Under the pieces are notes generated by a model, which saw nothing but the letters and a program-made list of their open reading frames with translations, ran no database searches and had not been told where the DNA came from. From the NCBI GenBank assembly GCA_008828725.1, contig MEHQ01002578.1, positions 62,001-126,000 on the forward strand: a stretch of DNA of 64,000 nucleotides, read 5' to 3'. Position 1 is the first letter of the stretch. Every line of letters begins with the position of its first letter. Source of the DNA: Saccharina japonica (taxonomy: Eukaryota; Sar; Phaeophyceae; Laminariales; Laminariaceae). The position numbers were made by a program, and so were the translations under genes. Shown here piece by piece: positions 1 to 9,669 of this stretch.

Positions 1-1229
1 ACGTGTGTTAGGATATCCACAAGGAATTCCGCTAACACACTATAACATACAGTACGCGACAGCACGTAAGAACTCGGCAGTTAATAATTTAAGGCTGGAT
101 TTTCAGACGAAAATAAGAACATGACCTCTTTTGTACTGAAAATAGTGCAGGACACTCCCTGCCTTACATACGAATTCCAGCCTGGTCAGAATTAAGAGAT
201 TATTAACTGGTGTCGCGTACAGTGTTATGTAAGCGTTTAATTGTCCATGTACGTTATCAGTCTGAAGTGTGCCAAGGTAGCAAGTAAGAATAAGGTAACT
301 GCTAACATATTGTTGCTCGCTACGGGCAGGTGTCGCTAACACGGTAACACAATGTTAACGTAATATTGGCAATTCCGCTAACACACTAACACATAGTGTT
401 ATGTAAAAACACACTAACATATAGTGTTATGTAAACGTTTATTGGACCATGTATGTACGTTATCGTCTAAAGTGTGTTACGGCAGCAAGTAAGAATTCCG
501 CTAACACACTAACATAACGTTACTCGCTGCGGGCTGATATCGATAACACGGTAACATAATGGTAGCGCTTCATTGACCATGTACGTTATCTGTGAGGGTA
601 TAAGGATTACCTTGGGCTGGGTAATTGATCGATCTTTTACCCCTATAGCTCAGCAGGTAATACCCTCACATTTGACGTCGTCGAGGACACGGGTTCGAAT
701 CTCACTCCGAACGTTTCTTTTATAGAAACGCTTGCGCGTGCGTCCCTAAAAAACACGTCTCCCTGGTTCCCCAGGTATTGAAACGAAGCGGGTAGGTCAA
801 CGTACGGCCGTATACGGTACCGACGTCCCAAATATCCCGCCGTTCAGAGGGGGGGAGAGTGTTATAAGGATTACCCTGGGCTGGGTAATCGATCGATCTT
901 TTACCCCTATAGCTCAGCGGTAATACCCTCACATATCCCTATAACGTGTGTTACGATGGCAACTAGGGATTTCGGTAACACACTAACATAATGTTACTCG
1001 CTATGGACTGCCTATCCTTAACACCGTAACACTTATACTGCGGTCATCACGGGATCAAGGCACCACGCTGACATAATGTTACGCGATCGCCCGCCAATAT
1101 CGTAACGCACTAACACTATGTTATCACAAAATCCGGAATTTAGATCACGTAGTAACGGATTGTTACGAATTTTTTCCACTGGCGCGTAATATTAAAAAAC
1201 GTTAAGTGTTACGTTATCCGAGGTGTGAA
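1..1229 (-). mobile_element. Palindrome-packed TIR transposon, copy 1 (cut by window edge)
   Basis: This is an AT-rich tract built from short near-palindromes such as TAACACACTAACATA and their reverse complements. It ends at 1229 with CCGAGGTGTGAA, the same terminus found inverted at 19301 and in direct orientation at 22244-22255. Apart from one insertion at 591-933, the tract aligns as the reverse complement of 19301-20163. Together with the full copy at 19301-22255 it looks like one end of a non-autonomous DNA transposon. The far end lies outside the window and no transposase reading frame is visible. Confidence 0.75.
591..933 (+). mobile_element. TRIM-like miniature LTR element with tRNA-like A and B boxes
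   Basis: A 343-bp insertion begins TGTGAGGGTA and ends TACCCTCACA. It has terminal direct repeats at 591-670 (80 bp) and 860-933 (74 bp) that start TG and end CA. The 4-bp target duplication TATC lies at 587-590 and 934-937. The inverted sister sequence near 19600 has the uninterrupted empty site, so this is a real insertion. A purine tract (AGAGGGGGGGAGAG) lies directly before the 3' repeat, as a polypurine tract should. The 5' repeat holds an A-box-like TAGCTCAGCAGG and the internal part a B-box-like GGTTCGAATCT. No coding capacity is seen. A tRNA-derived SINE is the alternative, but terminal direct repeats favour a TRIM/SMART-type element. Confidence 0.7.
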
Positions 1230-1478
1230 ATATACACACAGCTCTTTTTGCTCCAGCGTGGAACCGGTGCCAACCACGACTCATATGGTCGTTACCGCCG
1301 ACACGACGAGTCCCCTCAACACACCCGAACGTGATGGAAACAATATTATTAGGTGCCATGAGCCATGAGGTGCGCCGAAACTATTAAAAAGCTACTATCT
1401 ATACGAAAGCTACCTTATCTCTCTACAGTAACGGCCCTCTCACAAGAAACATTAAATCGGGTTCAAGCTGACTTTCTT

Positions 1479-2034
1479 ATTCTGGGCGCACGCGAAAGCA
1501 CACGTTCTTATGTTGAACTTTCTTATTTTAGTCTAGTCCCGGAGAAGACGTTTTCCCTAGCAATAGGACTGCACAACGAATTGTGCCTTGGGCCCAGTCC
1601 AGTCACAGGGAGGGGTTAACTTTCTGAAAGTTTCTGCGCTGATGTGGTTGGGTAGAAAGAACGGGTTAAATGTGAAGACAACACACACATTTGAATTTAT
1701 CAGGGTTCTTTACGGTGCGGTTTTTTCCTATCGGTTCGGTGCGGTTCGGTGCGGTTAACCGCACCGAACCGCACCGAACCGATAGGAAAAAACCGCACCG
1801 TAAAGAACCCTGATAAATTCAAATGTGTGTGTTGTCTTCACATTTAACCCGTTCTTTCTACCCAACCACATCAGCGCAGAAACTTTCAGAAAGTTAACCC
1901 CTCCCTGTGACTGGACTGGGCCCAAGGCACAATTCGTTGTGCAGTCCTATTGCTAGGGAAAACGTCTTCTCCGGGACTAGACTAAAATAAGAAAGTTCAA
2001 CATAAGAACGTGTGCTTTCGCGTGCGCCCAGAAT
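1479..2034. repeat. 556-bp perfect palindrome with no spacer
   Basis: Bases 1479-1756 and 1757-2034 appear to be exact reverse complements around the centre GGTT|AACC; every base pairs by position sum 3513 at both ends, so there is no net indel. Each 278-bp arm has about 222 bp of flanking sequence plus the first 56 bp of the hAT-like element. Outside the perfect part the homology continues with divergence: roughly 1420-1478 resembles the reverse complement of 2046-2107. This suggests an older inverted repeat whose inner part was homogenised, or a foldback artefact. Confidence 0.85.
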
Positions 2035-3065
2035 CGCGCGCCCTGAATAAGAAGGTCAGCCTGAGCCTGATTTCAGGTTTCTTGTGAAAGGGCCGGTACT
2101 GTACCCACCCATGGATGAGCGGATGTACTGTTGCAGTTTCTACTGCTACTGCCTGTATGGTTGGCTGTAGATACGAAAGGCAACATGCCATTTTGATAGT
2201 TTTGCCTTTTCCTCTTCGAAACATATATCAATCTCGTTAACAGTCGTACAGCACGGGGGTACGTACAGAAATATATACCCTGGTATAATTTTCAGGGTTC
2301 TTTACGGTGCGGTTTTTCCTATCGGTTCGGTGCGGTTCGGTGCGGTTATCCGATATTGTAGCTCCTACGGTGCGGTTCGGTGCGGTTTTCCGAAAACGCA
2401 AAACCTACGGGGCGGGGCGGTGCGGTTTTCAAGAGGAAAAAAATCCTCGGGGGGGGTGGGGGGGGGGTCCCCCCCCCCCCCCCCCGGAGGTTGCGTTTTC
2501 GGAAAACCGCACCGAACCGCACCGTAGGATTTTTGCCCTTTTGAAAACCGCACCGCACCGCACCGTAGGTTTTGCGATTTCGGAAAACCGCACCGAACCG
2601 CACCGTAGGAAATAAAATATAACCGAACTGCACCGTAGGGTTCACGACCTCAAAAAAACGCACCGAACCGCACCGTAGCATTACCGATTCCTGAAAACCG
2701 CACCGAACCGCACCGTAGGATGCATGAAAAAACCGAACCGCACCGTAGGATTCCTGATTTCTGAAAACCGCACCGAACCGCACCGTAGGATGAATGAAAA
2801 AACCGAACCGCACCGTTGCATTCACGATTTCTGAAAACCGCACCGAACCGCACCGTAGGATTCCTGGTTTCTGGAAACCGCACCGAACCGCACCGTAGGA
2901 TGCATGAAAAAACCAAACCGCACCGTAGGATTTACAATATCGGATAACCGCACCGAACCGCACCGTACTATTTCTGCTTTCTAAAAACCGCACCGAACCG
3001 GACCATAAGATTTTCGAAAAAAATAAACCGCACCGTGCACGGACGGTTAACCGTAAAGAACCCTG
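1701..3065 (+). mobile_element. hAT-like non-autonomous element with tandem GGTGCGGTTCGG interior
   Basis: Terminal inverted repeats CAGGGTTCTTTACGGT (1701 and 2293) and ACCGTAAAGAACCCTG (ending 1812 and 3065) mark the ends. The 8-bp sequence GAATTTAT lies directly before 1701 and directly after 3065, and CAGGG termini with 8-bp duplications are hAT hallmarks. The interior from 2293 to 3060 is a tandem array of ACCGCACCGAACCGCACCGT units of about 60 bp. It switches orientation at a G/C homopolymer near 2450-2485. A 112-bp palindromic miniature made of two 56-bp ends occupies 1701-1812. No transposase is present. The repeat-rich open frames here are low-complexity translations, not genes. Confidence 0.65.
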
Positions 3066-3179
3066 GAATTTATAGTGGCACACCCTCGAATGCTGCTACG
3101 GTTTATGTCGTGTGTTCGATTACCACTCCGTCAGACTTTTGAGTTTATTTGCAAAAATAAAATAAAATATAAACGGAAT

Positions 3180-3405
3180 CAACTGCTGAGGGCGCCTATC
3201 AGCGTGGGTAGGCTCAAGTCGATGCGACGAGCCGACAAGGGAAAGAAAGGGCTGAAGACTTCTCGCGAAAATAATTTAAGGCACGAACCGTAGTGGGCAG
3301 GAGAGAGAACCCCGAATCTGCGTTACGGCTATAGGTTGTGGGGAGGGAAAGGAAGGGCGAATATAATAAATGGGATGGAAAAATAAATAAATAAAACAAA
3401 TACCA
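3180..3405 (+). mobile_element. SINE family, 3' body only
   Basis: This matches the 3' body shared with the better copies at 4900, 6180, 9670 and 32790: GCTGAAGACTTCTCGCG, ACCGTAGTGGG, then AATAAATGGGATGGAAAAA and an AAATA-type tail. The tRNA-like head is missing. Confidence 0.6.
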
Positions 3406-3489
3406 ATGCTGCATTCGTGCACTCGCACTTGTAGAGCTCAACAGCTTTATGAAAGGAATACGTATGATACTACGGTATGTATTTATAAC

Positions 3490-3735
3490 ACGGACGAAAG
3501 CACACCCCCCTTAGATGGCACACACCCCTACATGATGAGCACACCCGGTGATATACTCGTATATGTTTGAGCTTTTTTATCCTCACGATATCACCAGGGG
3601 TACGTTGGATACGACACCCCCAACGGAGGTGAGTCTGAAAACAGCATCAAACGCCAAAATTATCACACCGCCTGGTGGATACCATTCAGCCACAACATTT
3701 GATACTCCTCCTCTACTGTGCCCTACGCCCCAACA
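3490..3735. repeat. Fragment of the CACACCCC/GGTGATA element family
   Basis: Segments such as GAAAGCACACCCC, ACACCCGGTGATA and TTATCACACCGCCTGGTGG are shared with the TA-flanked element at 15252-16233. The ends are eroded. The open frames across it are not gene-like. Confidence 0.5.
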
Positions 3736-3845
3736 ACCGGTGCTGGTGTAAAATAGTAGGTTTGTCGCCAATCACGGAACTTGTCTCGAGCCATTGTAGC
3801 AGTATCTCGAAAACAAACTATAACTAGTGCGCAATGCTATATCTG

Positions 3846-4645
3846 ATACACGTGTGCACAGATGCTCCGAGTTTACTCGATACTCCGAGTACTCCGAGTA
3901 TACTCGGAGTATCGAGTATTTCTCGTACTCCGAGTACTGAGAGTATTAGAGTACAGGTGACCTAAATACTCGGAGTACTTGGAGTATGAGCAGTACTGAA
4001 GGCCCAAACACTCCGAGTACTGGGAGTATGAGCAGTACTTATACTCGAGTACAAGCAGTACTCGGAGTACAAACATGTAAATTACTTGGAGTACTCCGAG
4101 CATCGAGAGTATTGAACACCGAAATACTGCGAGTACACAAAGTACCTGGAGTATTTTTTTCTCTAAAATACTCGAATTATACTCGCAGGTATTGGGAGCA
4201 TCTGTGAATTTTAAAATGCTATAAACGCCAATCACATGCTCCCAGAACCTGGGAGGAATGACGGCCGAGTCTTTAAAATTATTCAAAGATGTTCCTAACG
4301 TACTTTACACTCCGAATATACTCCGAATATCGAGTACACTTCGTACTCCGAGTACTTAGAGCATTAGAGTACTGGCGGCCTGAATACTCGGAGTACTTGG
4401 AGTATGAGCAGTACTGAAGCCCCAAATAATCGGAGTAAAAGTAGTACCCGCAGTATCGGACCCCCGAAATACTCCTAGTACAAGCAGTATTGAGAGTGTT
4501 CATACCCGAAATACTCCGAGTACGAGCAGTATCCCGGATTATCGAACCCCGAAATACTCCGAGCACACGAAGTACCTGAAGTATTTTATCTCCAATACCC
4601 CTTACTTTACTCCAAGGTACTCCAGCATCTGTGCGCCTGTGATAC
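3846..4645. mobile_element. MITE-like element filled with TACTCGGAGTA palindromic minisatellite
   Basis: Related inverted ends are visible: CACAGATGCTCC near 3857 and CCAGCATCTGTGC near 4624, preceded and followed by GATACA-type sequence. Between them run dozens of degenerate units of TACTCGGAGTACTTGGAGTA and its reverse complement, itself a palindrome. An internal AGCATCTGTG copy at 4197-4206 suggests two joined units. Frames through it give only repetitive Tyr/Ser/Thr peptides, so no gene is called. Confidence 0.6.
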
Positions 4646-4899
4646 GGTGTACTGTTCGGGGCGTCGCAACACGCCTCCCGACGCCTGTTGCGCTAAGCAG
4701 CAATGGATTCCAACCCGGAAGTTGCGCCAGCGTAACAGCTCCTTCATGCCCTACCAGTAACCGTTCTGCGGCATTGCATGAAGGCGGGGATATTTGCTGT
4801 CATTTCCGAACTAAGGCATGGGGTTTGCCCTCACCCGCAGTATTGCGTGGGAATGACAAAGCCCAAGCTGGTTTCGGATTAAAGCCTCTCACATGTCAC

Positions 4900-5230
4900 C
4901 CGCGTGGGCTAGCAGGTAACCACGAAACTTGTTAGCGTCAAGGTCGTGAGTGCGAGCCCCCCCGAGTGCATGCTCGTAGGGACTTTTTCTCGCAAAAAAT
5001 ATCTTGACTAGCTGAAAGCGCGAGAGCGTGAGTTAGCAAATTTCGATGAAAATCGACGAGCGTTGGGAAGGCTGAACCCTCTGCGCGATATAAACCAAGG
5101 CAAGGACCGTAGTGGGAGAGGAGGAAGAGGAGCCTACGTTGTGACCCCGGATCAGAGTTACGACTAGGGAGGGAAAAAGACAGAAGTGCGAAGATAAAAC
5201 AAATGGGATGGAAAAATAAATAAAAATGCT
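4900..5230 (+). mobile_element. tRNA-headed SINE
   Basis: The head shows GGGCTAGCAGGTAACC (A-box-like) and, about 35 bp later, GAGTGCGAGCCC (B-box-like). Next comes GAGTGCATGCTCGTAGGGAC, then the common body (GCGCGAGAGCGTGAGTTAGC, TTGGGAAGGCTGAACCCTC, GTAGTGGGAGAGG, GATCAGAGTTACGAC). It ends in AAATGGGATGGAAAAATAAA. Compared with other copies it appears nearly full length, about 330 bp. Confidence 0.75.
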
Positions 5231-5334
5231 ATGATAGCACACCCCTAGTTGCCGGTACCACCCCCCTCTCTTGTCGACCCGCTTGCTATCGCAGCCTCTT
5301 GTCATTACACCATCTGCAGTCTGGCCGAGGTCAG

Positions 5335-6096
5335 TTAAGGGGCCCCTTCGGTCAAAAAATATATGAGCAAATGAAAAACAAATCCGTTTTTTTTTTCAGT
5401 TGCAATACTATTTCTGGTATAATTTCCACATTTTCGTGACTCCCTACGGAAAACGGCATTTCTCCAGTTCTAATACTAAGAATTTCGACCAATGAGTAGT
5501 TTCAGAGAACCTAGATCATGGTCAACATTTGTGGCTCAGGACGCATATCGATCAGACGCCTTGTTCATCACGAAAAGTGCCTCTTACTCGAAAACGACTC
5601 GCCACACCCCTGGTACCCAAGACGAATTTGAAAAATAGCAGTTTCTCCGGCTGCTGGTACTGTTTGAACTCAGATTTTCGACGAGGACGCCGATAACTAT
5701 TAATAGTAGGCGAACGTACCTGAGCCTCTAGCTCGACCGTCCGTAGCGTCCTACGTGGCCACAGCAGAGTGTAGATACCAAACAGGAGCTCCGAAACGAT
5801 CAAAAACTTGCTGCGGAGCACTTTCGTTTCGTGATGCAAACACAGCAATGATTGCCCTCCCTTGCAGATCCAAGAGCCCCAATACCTCCTACAGAATATA
5901 ACGAACAAGCTTTACGTTGGTCGGTCGAAGGTCTGAGCATTAGAACTGGAGCTATGCCGTTTTCCGTAAGGAGTACTGATATGGAGTTATATATACCAGA
6001 AATAGTATTGCTGCTGTAAAAAAAACGAAATCTATTTTTCAACGCTCAAGCAGACTCAAGTACTCTTTTTTTTTTAATACCGAAGGGGCTCCTTAA
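5335..6096. mobile_element. TTAA-flanked TIR element (piggyBac-like termini)
   Basis: TTAA lies at 5335-5338 and 6093-6096, directly outside GGGGCCCCTTCGGT and its inverted partner ACCGAAGGGGCTCC. A second pair of inverted segments lies further in, about 5398-5490 against 5935-6020 (for example CAATACTATTTCTGGTATA). TTAA duplication is the piggyBac signature; the family assignment is inferred from that alone. No transposase is visible and the minus-strand frames inside are not convincing. Confidence 0.55.
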
Positions 6097-6169
6097 CGCC
6101 CGTTACGTAGCAATTATCAATACGGTCAGCACACACCCTCAATAGCACACTCCGCAATGCCACACCCCC

Positions 6170-6525
6170 TCACCGGCGTCCCCGGTGGAGTGACAGGTGA
6201 ATATCGTCCCTGGTAAGTCAGGGTCGTGAGTTCGAGCCCCCCCGAGTGCATGCTTGTAGGGACTTTTTCTCGCAAAACAACATCTTGACTATTATTATAG
6301 CGGAAAGCGCGAGAGCGCGAGTTAGCAAAATTCGATGAAGATCGACGAGCGTTGGGAAGGCTGAACTCTCTGCGCGATAAAAACCAAGGCAAGGATCGTA
6401 GTGGGGGGGGGAGGGAGAGGAGCCTACTTTCGTGAACCCGGATCTGAGTTACGACCGTAGGGAGGGAGAGAGACAAATCTGCGAAGATAATAAATGGGAT
6501 GGGAAAAAACAAAAAACGTAAAAAT
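6170..6525 (+). mobile_element. tRNA-headed SINE
   Basis: Same family as 4900-5230. It has a head with GTGAGTTCGAGCCC, then GAGTGCATGCTTGTAGGGAC, GAAAGCGCGAGAGCGCGAG, TTGGGAAGGCTGAAC and GATCTGAGTTACGACC. It ends at AATAAATGGGATGGG followed by an A-rich tail. Confidence 0.75.
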
Positions 6526-7084
6526 GCCACACCCCCTGGTTGTAACGCTACCACCGTGCATGATTGCTATCACCGGGAATACGTTAGATATCACACCCCC
6601 GTACAACAGCACGAACGGTGATCCTATACTTTTACTCGTCAAATTGTTATCACCAGGGTGTTCTTTCTTTCGTTGTATACGGTATACGGTAGTACAATGG
6701 CGATTGCATCAGAGGGTCCAAAATAATGGAACCACGGATTCGATCAGAATATCTTGGAATTGGTATCTCAGAGAGGTCCCTTCTCTTCAGTAGCCTTTAC
6801 CGCACCACTGAATTATTTTCTAGGTATATAATAATTCAGAATTGCGGTAAAGGCGACTCCTTCTCTTCGTCGCTCCCGAAACCTCGTGAGAAGAGTTGGT
6901 CACGAAATCCTTGAGACCATCCAACCCACCCAGCAGTAGTATTCATTAGTATACGGTAGTACGTACGGCTATACGTCAGGGCTCTAGGCCATTGGACATC
7001 GTGACTCATGACAGAGCGGTGATGTCAGTTGCCAGATGCCGTATCGGTCGATTAAATAGAACTCTGACGTACCACACAATCGTG
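6526..7084. other. Intergenic stretch with CACACCCC-family debris and a hairpin
   Basis: Bases 6526-6610 repeat the CACACCCC / TATCACCGGG motifs of the element at 15252. Bases 6789-6817 and 6830-6857 form an inverted repeat (GCCTTTACCGCA against TGCGGTAAAGGC). No coding exon is recognised. Confidence 0.5.
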
Positions 7085-7345
7085 CGTATCACGTACCAGG
7101 TGTTTATTTGATACGTGTTTTTTTATTTCCCGTTTAATTTGCTTTGCCCTTCTTGCTTCCCCCTATTAATATTAATAGTTGTAACTCAGACCAAGGTACC
7201 CATAACACCCCGTACTATTGTACGTGCCTGTACATTTTTATCGCGAGAAGACTTCATCAGTCCTTTCTTCCCTGATCGACTCGCATCGAGTTGCGCGACG
7301 ACGAGTGAGTGTGGACTTAATCTATTTCATCAGTGAGGCTCTCTA
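7085..7345 (-). mobile_element. SINE family copy, reverse orientation, degraded
   Basis: Reverse-complement body motifs are present: TTTATTTCCCGTTTAATTTG, TAACTCAGACC, ATTTTTATCGCGAGAAGACT and GACTCGCATCGAGTTGCGCG. The head is not clear. Confidence 0.5.
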
Positions 7346-7509
7346 CTATTAATAAGAACTGCTGTAGAGCTGTAATTGCATTACTGGCAGCAGTGCGAAT
7401 GATATACATGCATGCGTATAAGTATACGTACATCGGCATTTCGTGTATAACCCAACGTATGAATATATAGCGACATTATGTACGTATAATATGATGCGAG
7501 GAGACGACG

Positions 7510-7990
7510 AGTCCCGGGCAGCTAAGCACAATTCGACGAAAGTTGACGAGGGAAGAAAGTGCTGAAATCTTCTCACGATAAAAAGCAAGGCAACAACCGT
7601 AGACGCGTGCTACGATAGAGAAGGTATACCTTATTTTGGCTGAAATGATTACTGGATGATCGAGCTCCTTAACCGAAACGTCGGACTGTCATTATTGTCA
7701 TTATTGTGTTGCAATATGGTTCCTTATTTGCTTCAGCCACAGGGATTTTCAATCGGATATGATAGCACTTTTACTTTCCTCCCTTAATGATCACTTTGGG
7801 GTGAGGTGTAGAGCTCTTCAAGTGACCACCCTTCGAAGGCAAAAACATGGTGCACCTCTATCGTAGCATGCGTCCGTAGTGGGGGAGGAGGGAGAAAAGC
7901 CTACTTTGTGACCCCGGATCTGAGTTACGACTACGAAGGAGAGAGAAAGGAAGGGCGAAGATAATAAATGGGATGGACAAAAAACAAAAT
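7510..7990 (+). mobile_element. SINE copy split by a MITE-A insertion
   Basis: The SINE body (GCACAATTCGACGAAAG, TCTCACGATAAAAAGCAAGG) runs to 7601, stops in ACCGTA, and resumes at 7875 with CGTAGTGGGGGAGG. It ends at AATAAATGGGATGGAC. Removing 7602-7874 plus one CGTA restores the usual CCGTAGTGGGGGAGG of this family, so the MITE is younger than the SINE. Confidence 0.75.
7602..7874 (+). mobile_element. MITE family A, complete, 4-bp CGTA target duplication
   Basis: A 273-bp element begins GACGCGTGCTACGATAGAG and ends CTCTATCGTAGCATGCGTC. CGTA lies on both sides inside a SINE. The interior carries the family's marks: TTTGGCTGAAATG, GAGCTCCTTAACC, TATTGTGTTGCAAT and GTAGAGCTCTTCAAGTGACC. It is a good reference copy for the other family A members in this window. 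Confidence 0.8.
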
Positions 7991-8436
7991 TAAGTACTAC
8001 CGCGCTATAAGCAAGTACTGCTGTAATTGTATGATACCTGTACCCATGAAAGAAAGCACGAATCGCGCGCGCTATGCCAGCACACAGGTGTTCGCCACGG
8101 AGTAACATATTTTTACGTGACGTGTGGTAGCTATTAATACTCTTCGTACAGGTGTCCTGTAATGTAGAATATGATGACGTACGTAAAACGTATTAACCCG
8201 CATAGCTTCTCGTGCCGGCGATGGATGATAGCCCATTGTCGTATATGAAGCGTTCTGTACCAGTAGGGTGCACCAATTGCAGACTATTCGGCTAACAAAC
8301 GGGGTCCCCACGGCCACACCGGAACGTGTAGTCAATCTACCGCCGCTGCGCTTCACACCCTGCCTCCCGACTCAAACGACATCAACCCCGGCCATCGAGC
8401 AACAACATCATGTCCACTGGGGATATCGACACCTAG
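7991..8436. other. Region upstream of the dynamin-like GTPase exon
   Basis: No repeat family is recognised here. An ATG at 8410 is in frame with the GTPase exon but is followed after eight codons by TAG at 8434-8436. Either this TAG is the end of an intron (3' splice site before ATCGGCGC), with the true first exon further upstream, or it is a disabling stop. Confidence 0.4.
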
Positions 8437-9315
8437 ATCGGCGCAAGGTTGAGCCCCACGCTCGCGGCTTTGGAACAGCTTCGCGCTCTACTGCAAGGGG
8501 TTGATGAAGTTTCCATTCCGGGCGTCGTCGTTGCCGGAGCGCAGAGTGCGGGAAAACCGTCCGTGCTGGAAGCGCTCGGTGGCATGAAGCTGCCTCGCGG
8601 TCAAAGCATTACCACGCGCGTGCCTCTGGTTCTGAGCCTGCAGGCCATCCCGGGCTCGGAACCCCACGCCCTCATAGGCGGAGAAGCTGGCCTGGATGCA
8701 GGAAAGCAAATCGAGATTGCCGACATCGGCCCTGCAATTGAGGCGCTAACGGTCGAGCTTGCTGGGGATGGAGCTGGGGTCAGCGCAACTCCCATCTACC
8801 TGAGGATTGTGCGTCCCTCCGGCCCAACTCTAACCCTGATCGATCTGCCGGGGATCACCCACTACTCCGCTGATGGCAGCCAGGACATCCATGCCGAGAC
8901 CGTCTCCCTCGTGACTAAGTACATCGAGAACGAGAACATGGTCATCCTTGTCGTCATCCCGGCCATGGAAGACTTTGCCAACGCGGAGGCCGTCGCTCTG
9001 GCAAAGAAGTACGACCCTCAAGGCAGACGAACTCTCGGGGTCGTGACCAAGGTGGACAACGTGCAAGCTGGCTGCGGAATCAGGGCAAAACTTCGCATGG
9101 AACCGGGACACGTTCAGCTCAATCTCGGGTTCATCGCGGTGGTCAACCGCACTCCGGCGGAGGTGGACAATGACACGCCGGCAGAGGACGTTCGGGCGAG
9201 GGAGAAAGACTTCTTCGAGACCAACCCCGAGGTTGCCGGCCTCGAGAAGGAGTTCTGGGGTTTGGACACACTTGTGACTCGGGTCGTCGGCATCCAGGCG
9301 GAGCGGGTTCACGAG
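8437..9315 (+). CDS. Dynamin-like GTPase, GTPase-domain exon
   Basis: This is the first recognisable exon of a large dynamin-superfamily GTPase, a membrane-remodelling or antiviral-type (Mx) mechanoenzyme. About 293 residues give the G domain in order. They are P-loop GAQSAGKPSVLE near residue 34, switch I LPRGQSITTRVPLVL, G3 LIDLPGIT, G4 VVTKVD and G5 VVNR. The exon ends at ...RVHE with 5' splice site GTGAGC at 9316, on a codon boundary. Odd points: the P-loop has Pro (CCG, 8557-8559) where dynamins have Ser after the Lys, a residue that binds Mg and nucleotide. No in-frame ATG follows the TAG at 8434, so the start lies upstream or is lost. GC-rich codon use contrasts with the flanks. The family call is secure; activity is doubtful. 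Confidence 0.88.
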
Positions 9316-9669
9316 GTGAGCAAAGGGTAGGGCGCAAGCAATAACAGCGTCATATTGTTAAGTGAGCATTGTTTAGGGCCATTATTGCCCACATAACCGA
9401 AGATCGATTTCTCCTGATTTCCCTCTTCTTGAGAAATCAAAATCATACATGAAAATCTGAAAACAAGAAAAGGAAACATTTTCGTAAATCAGGAAGTAAA
9501 ACAGAGGCAAACGAATCAGGCACGGTTTGTTCGTATATACGTAGCATTCCTCTCTTCTTATACATGGAGGGAAAAAAATCTGACAAATCAGGTAGCAAAA
9601 CCGACAGGGAAAATAATCACGAAACACCCGGGTTTAAGGACGAATGTTTTTCGGTATACAGTGTATTTA

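Noticed and set aside
640..705. Candidate functional tRNA gene.
   Set aside because: A and B boxes are present, but the acceptor stem does not pair and the D-arm is incomplete; it is better read as part of the TRIM-like insertion.
2346..3083. 245-residue minus-strand frame rich in FGAV/RCGSVRF.
   Set aside because: It is a pure translation of the ACCGCACCGA tandem repeat inside a transposon.
3860..4620. Regularly spaced palindromic repeats resembling a CRISPR array.
   Set aside because: There are no constant-length unique spacers; the units are contiguous and degenerate, and no cas-like genes exist in the window.
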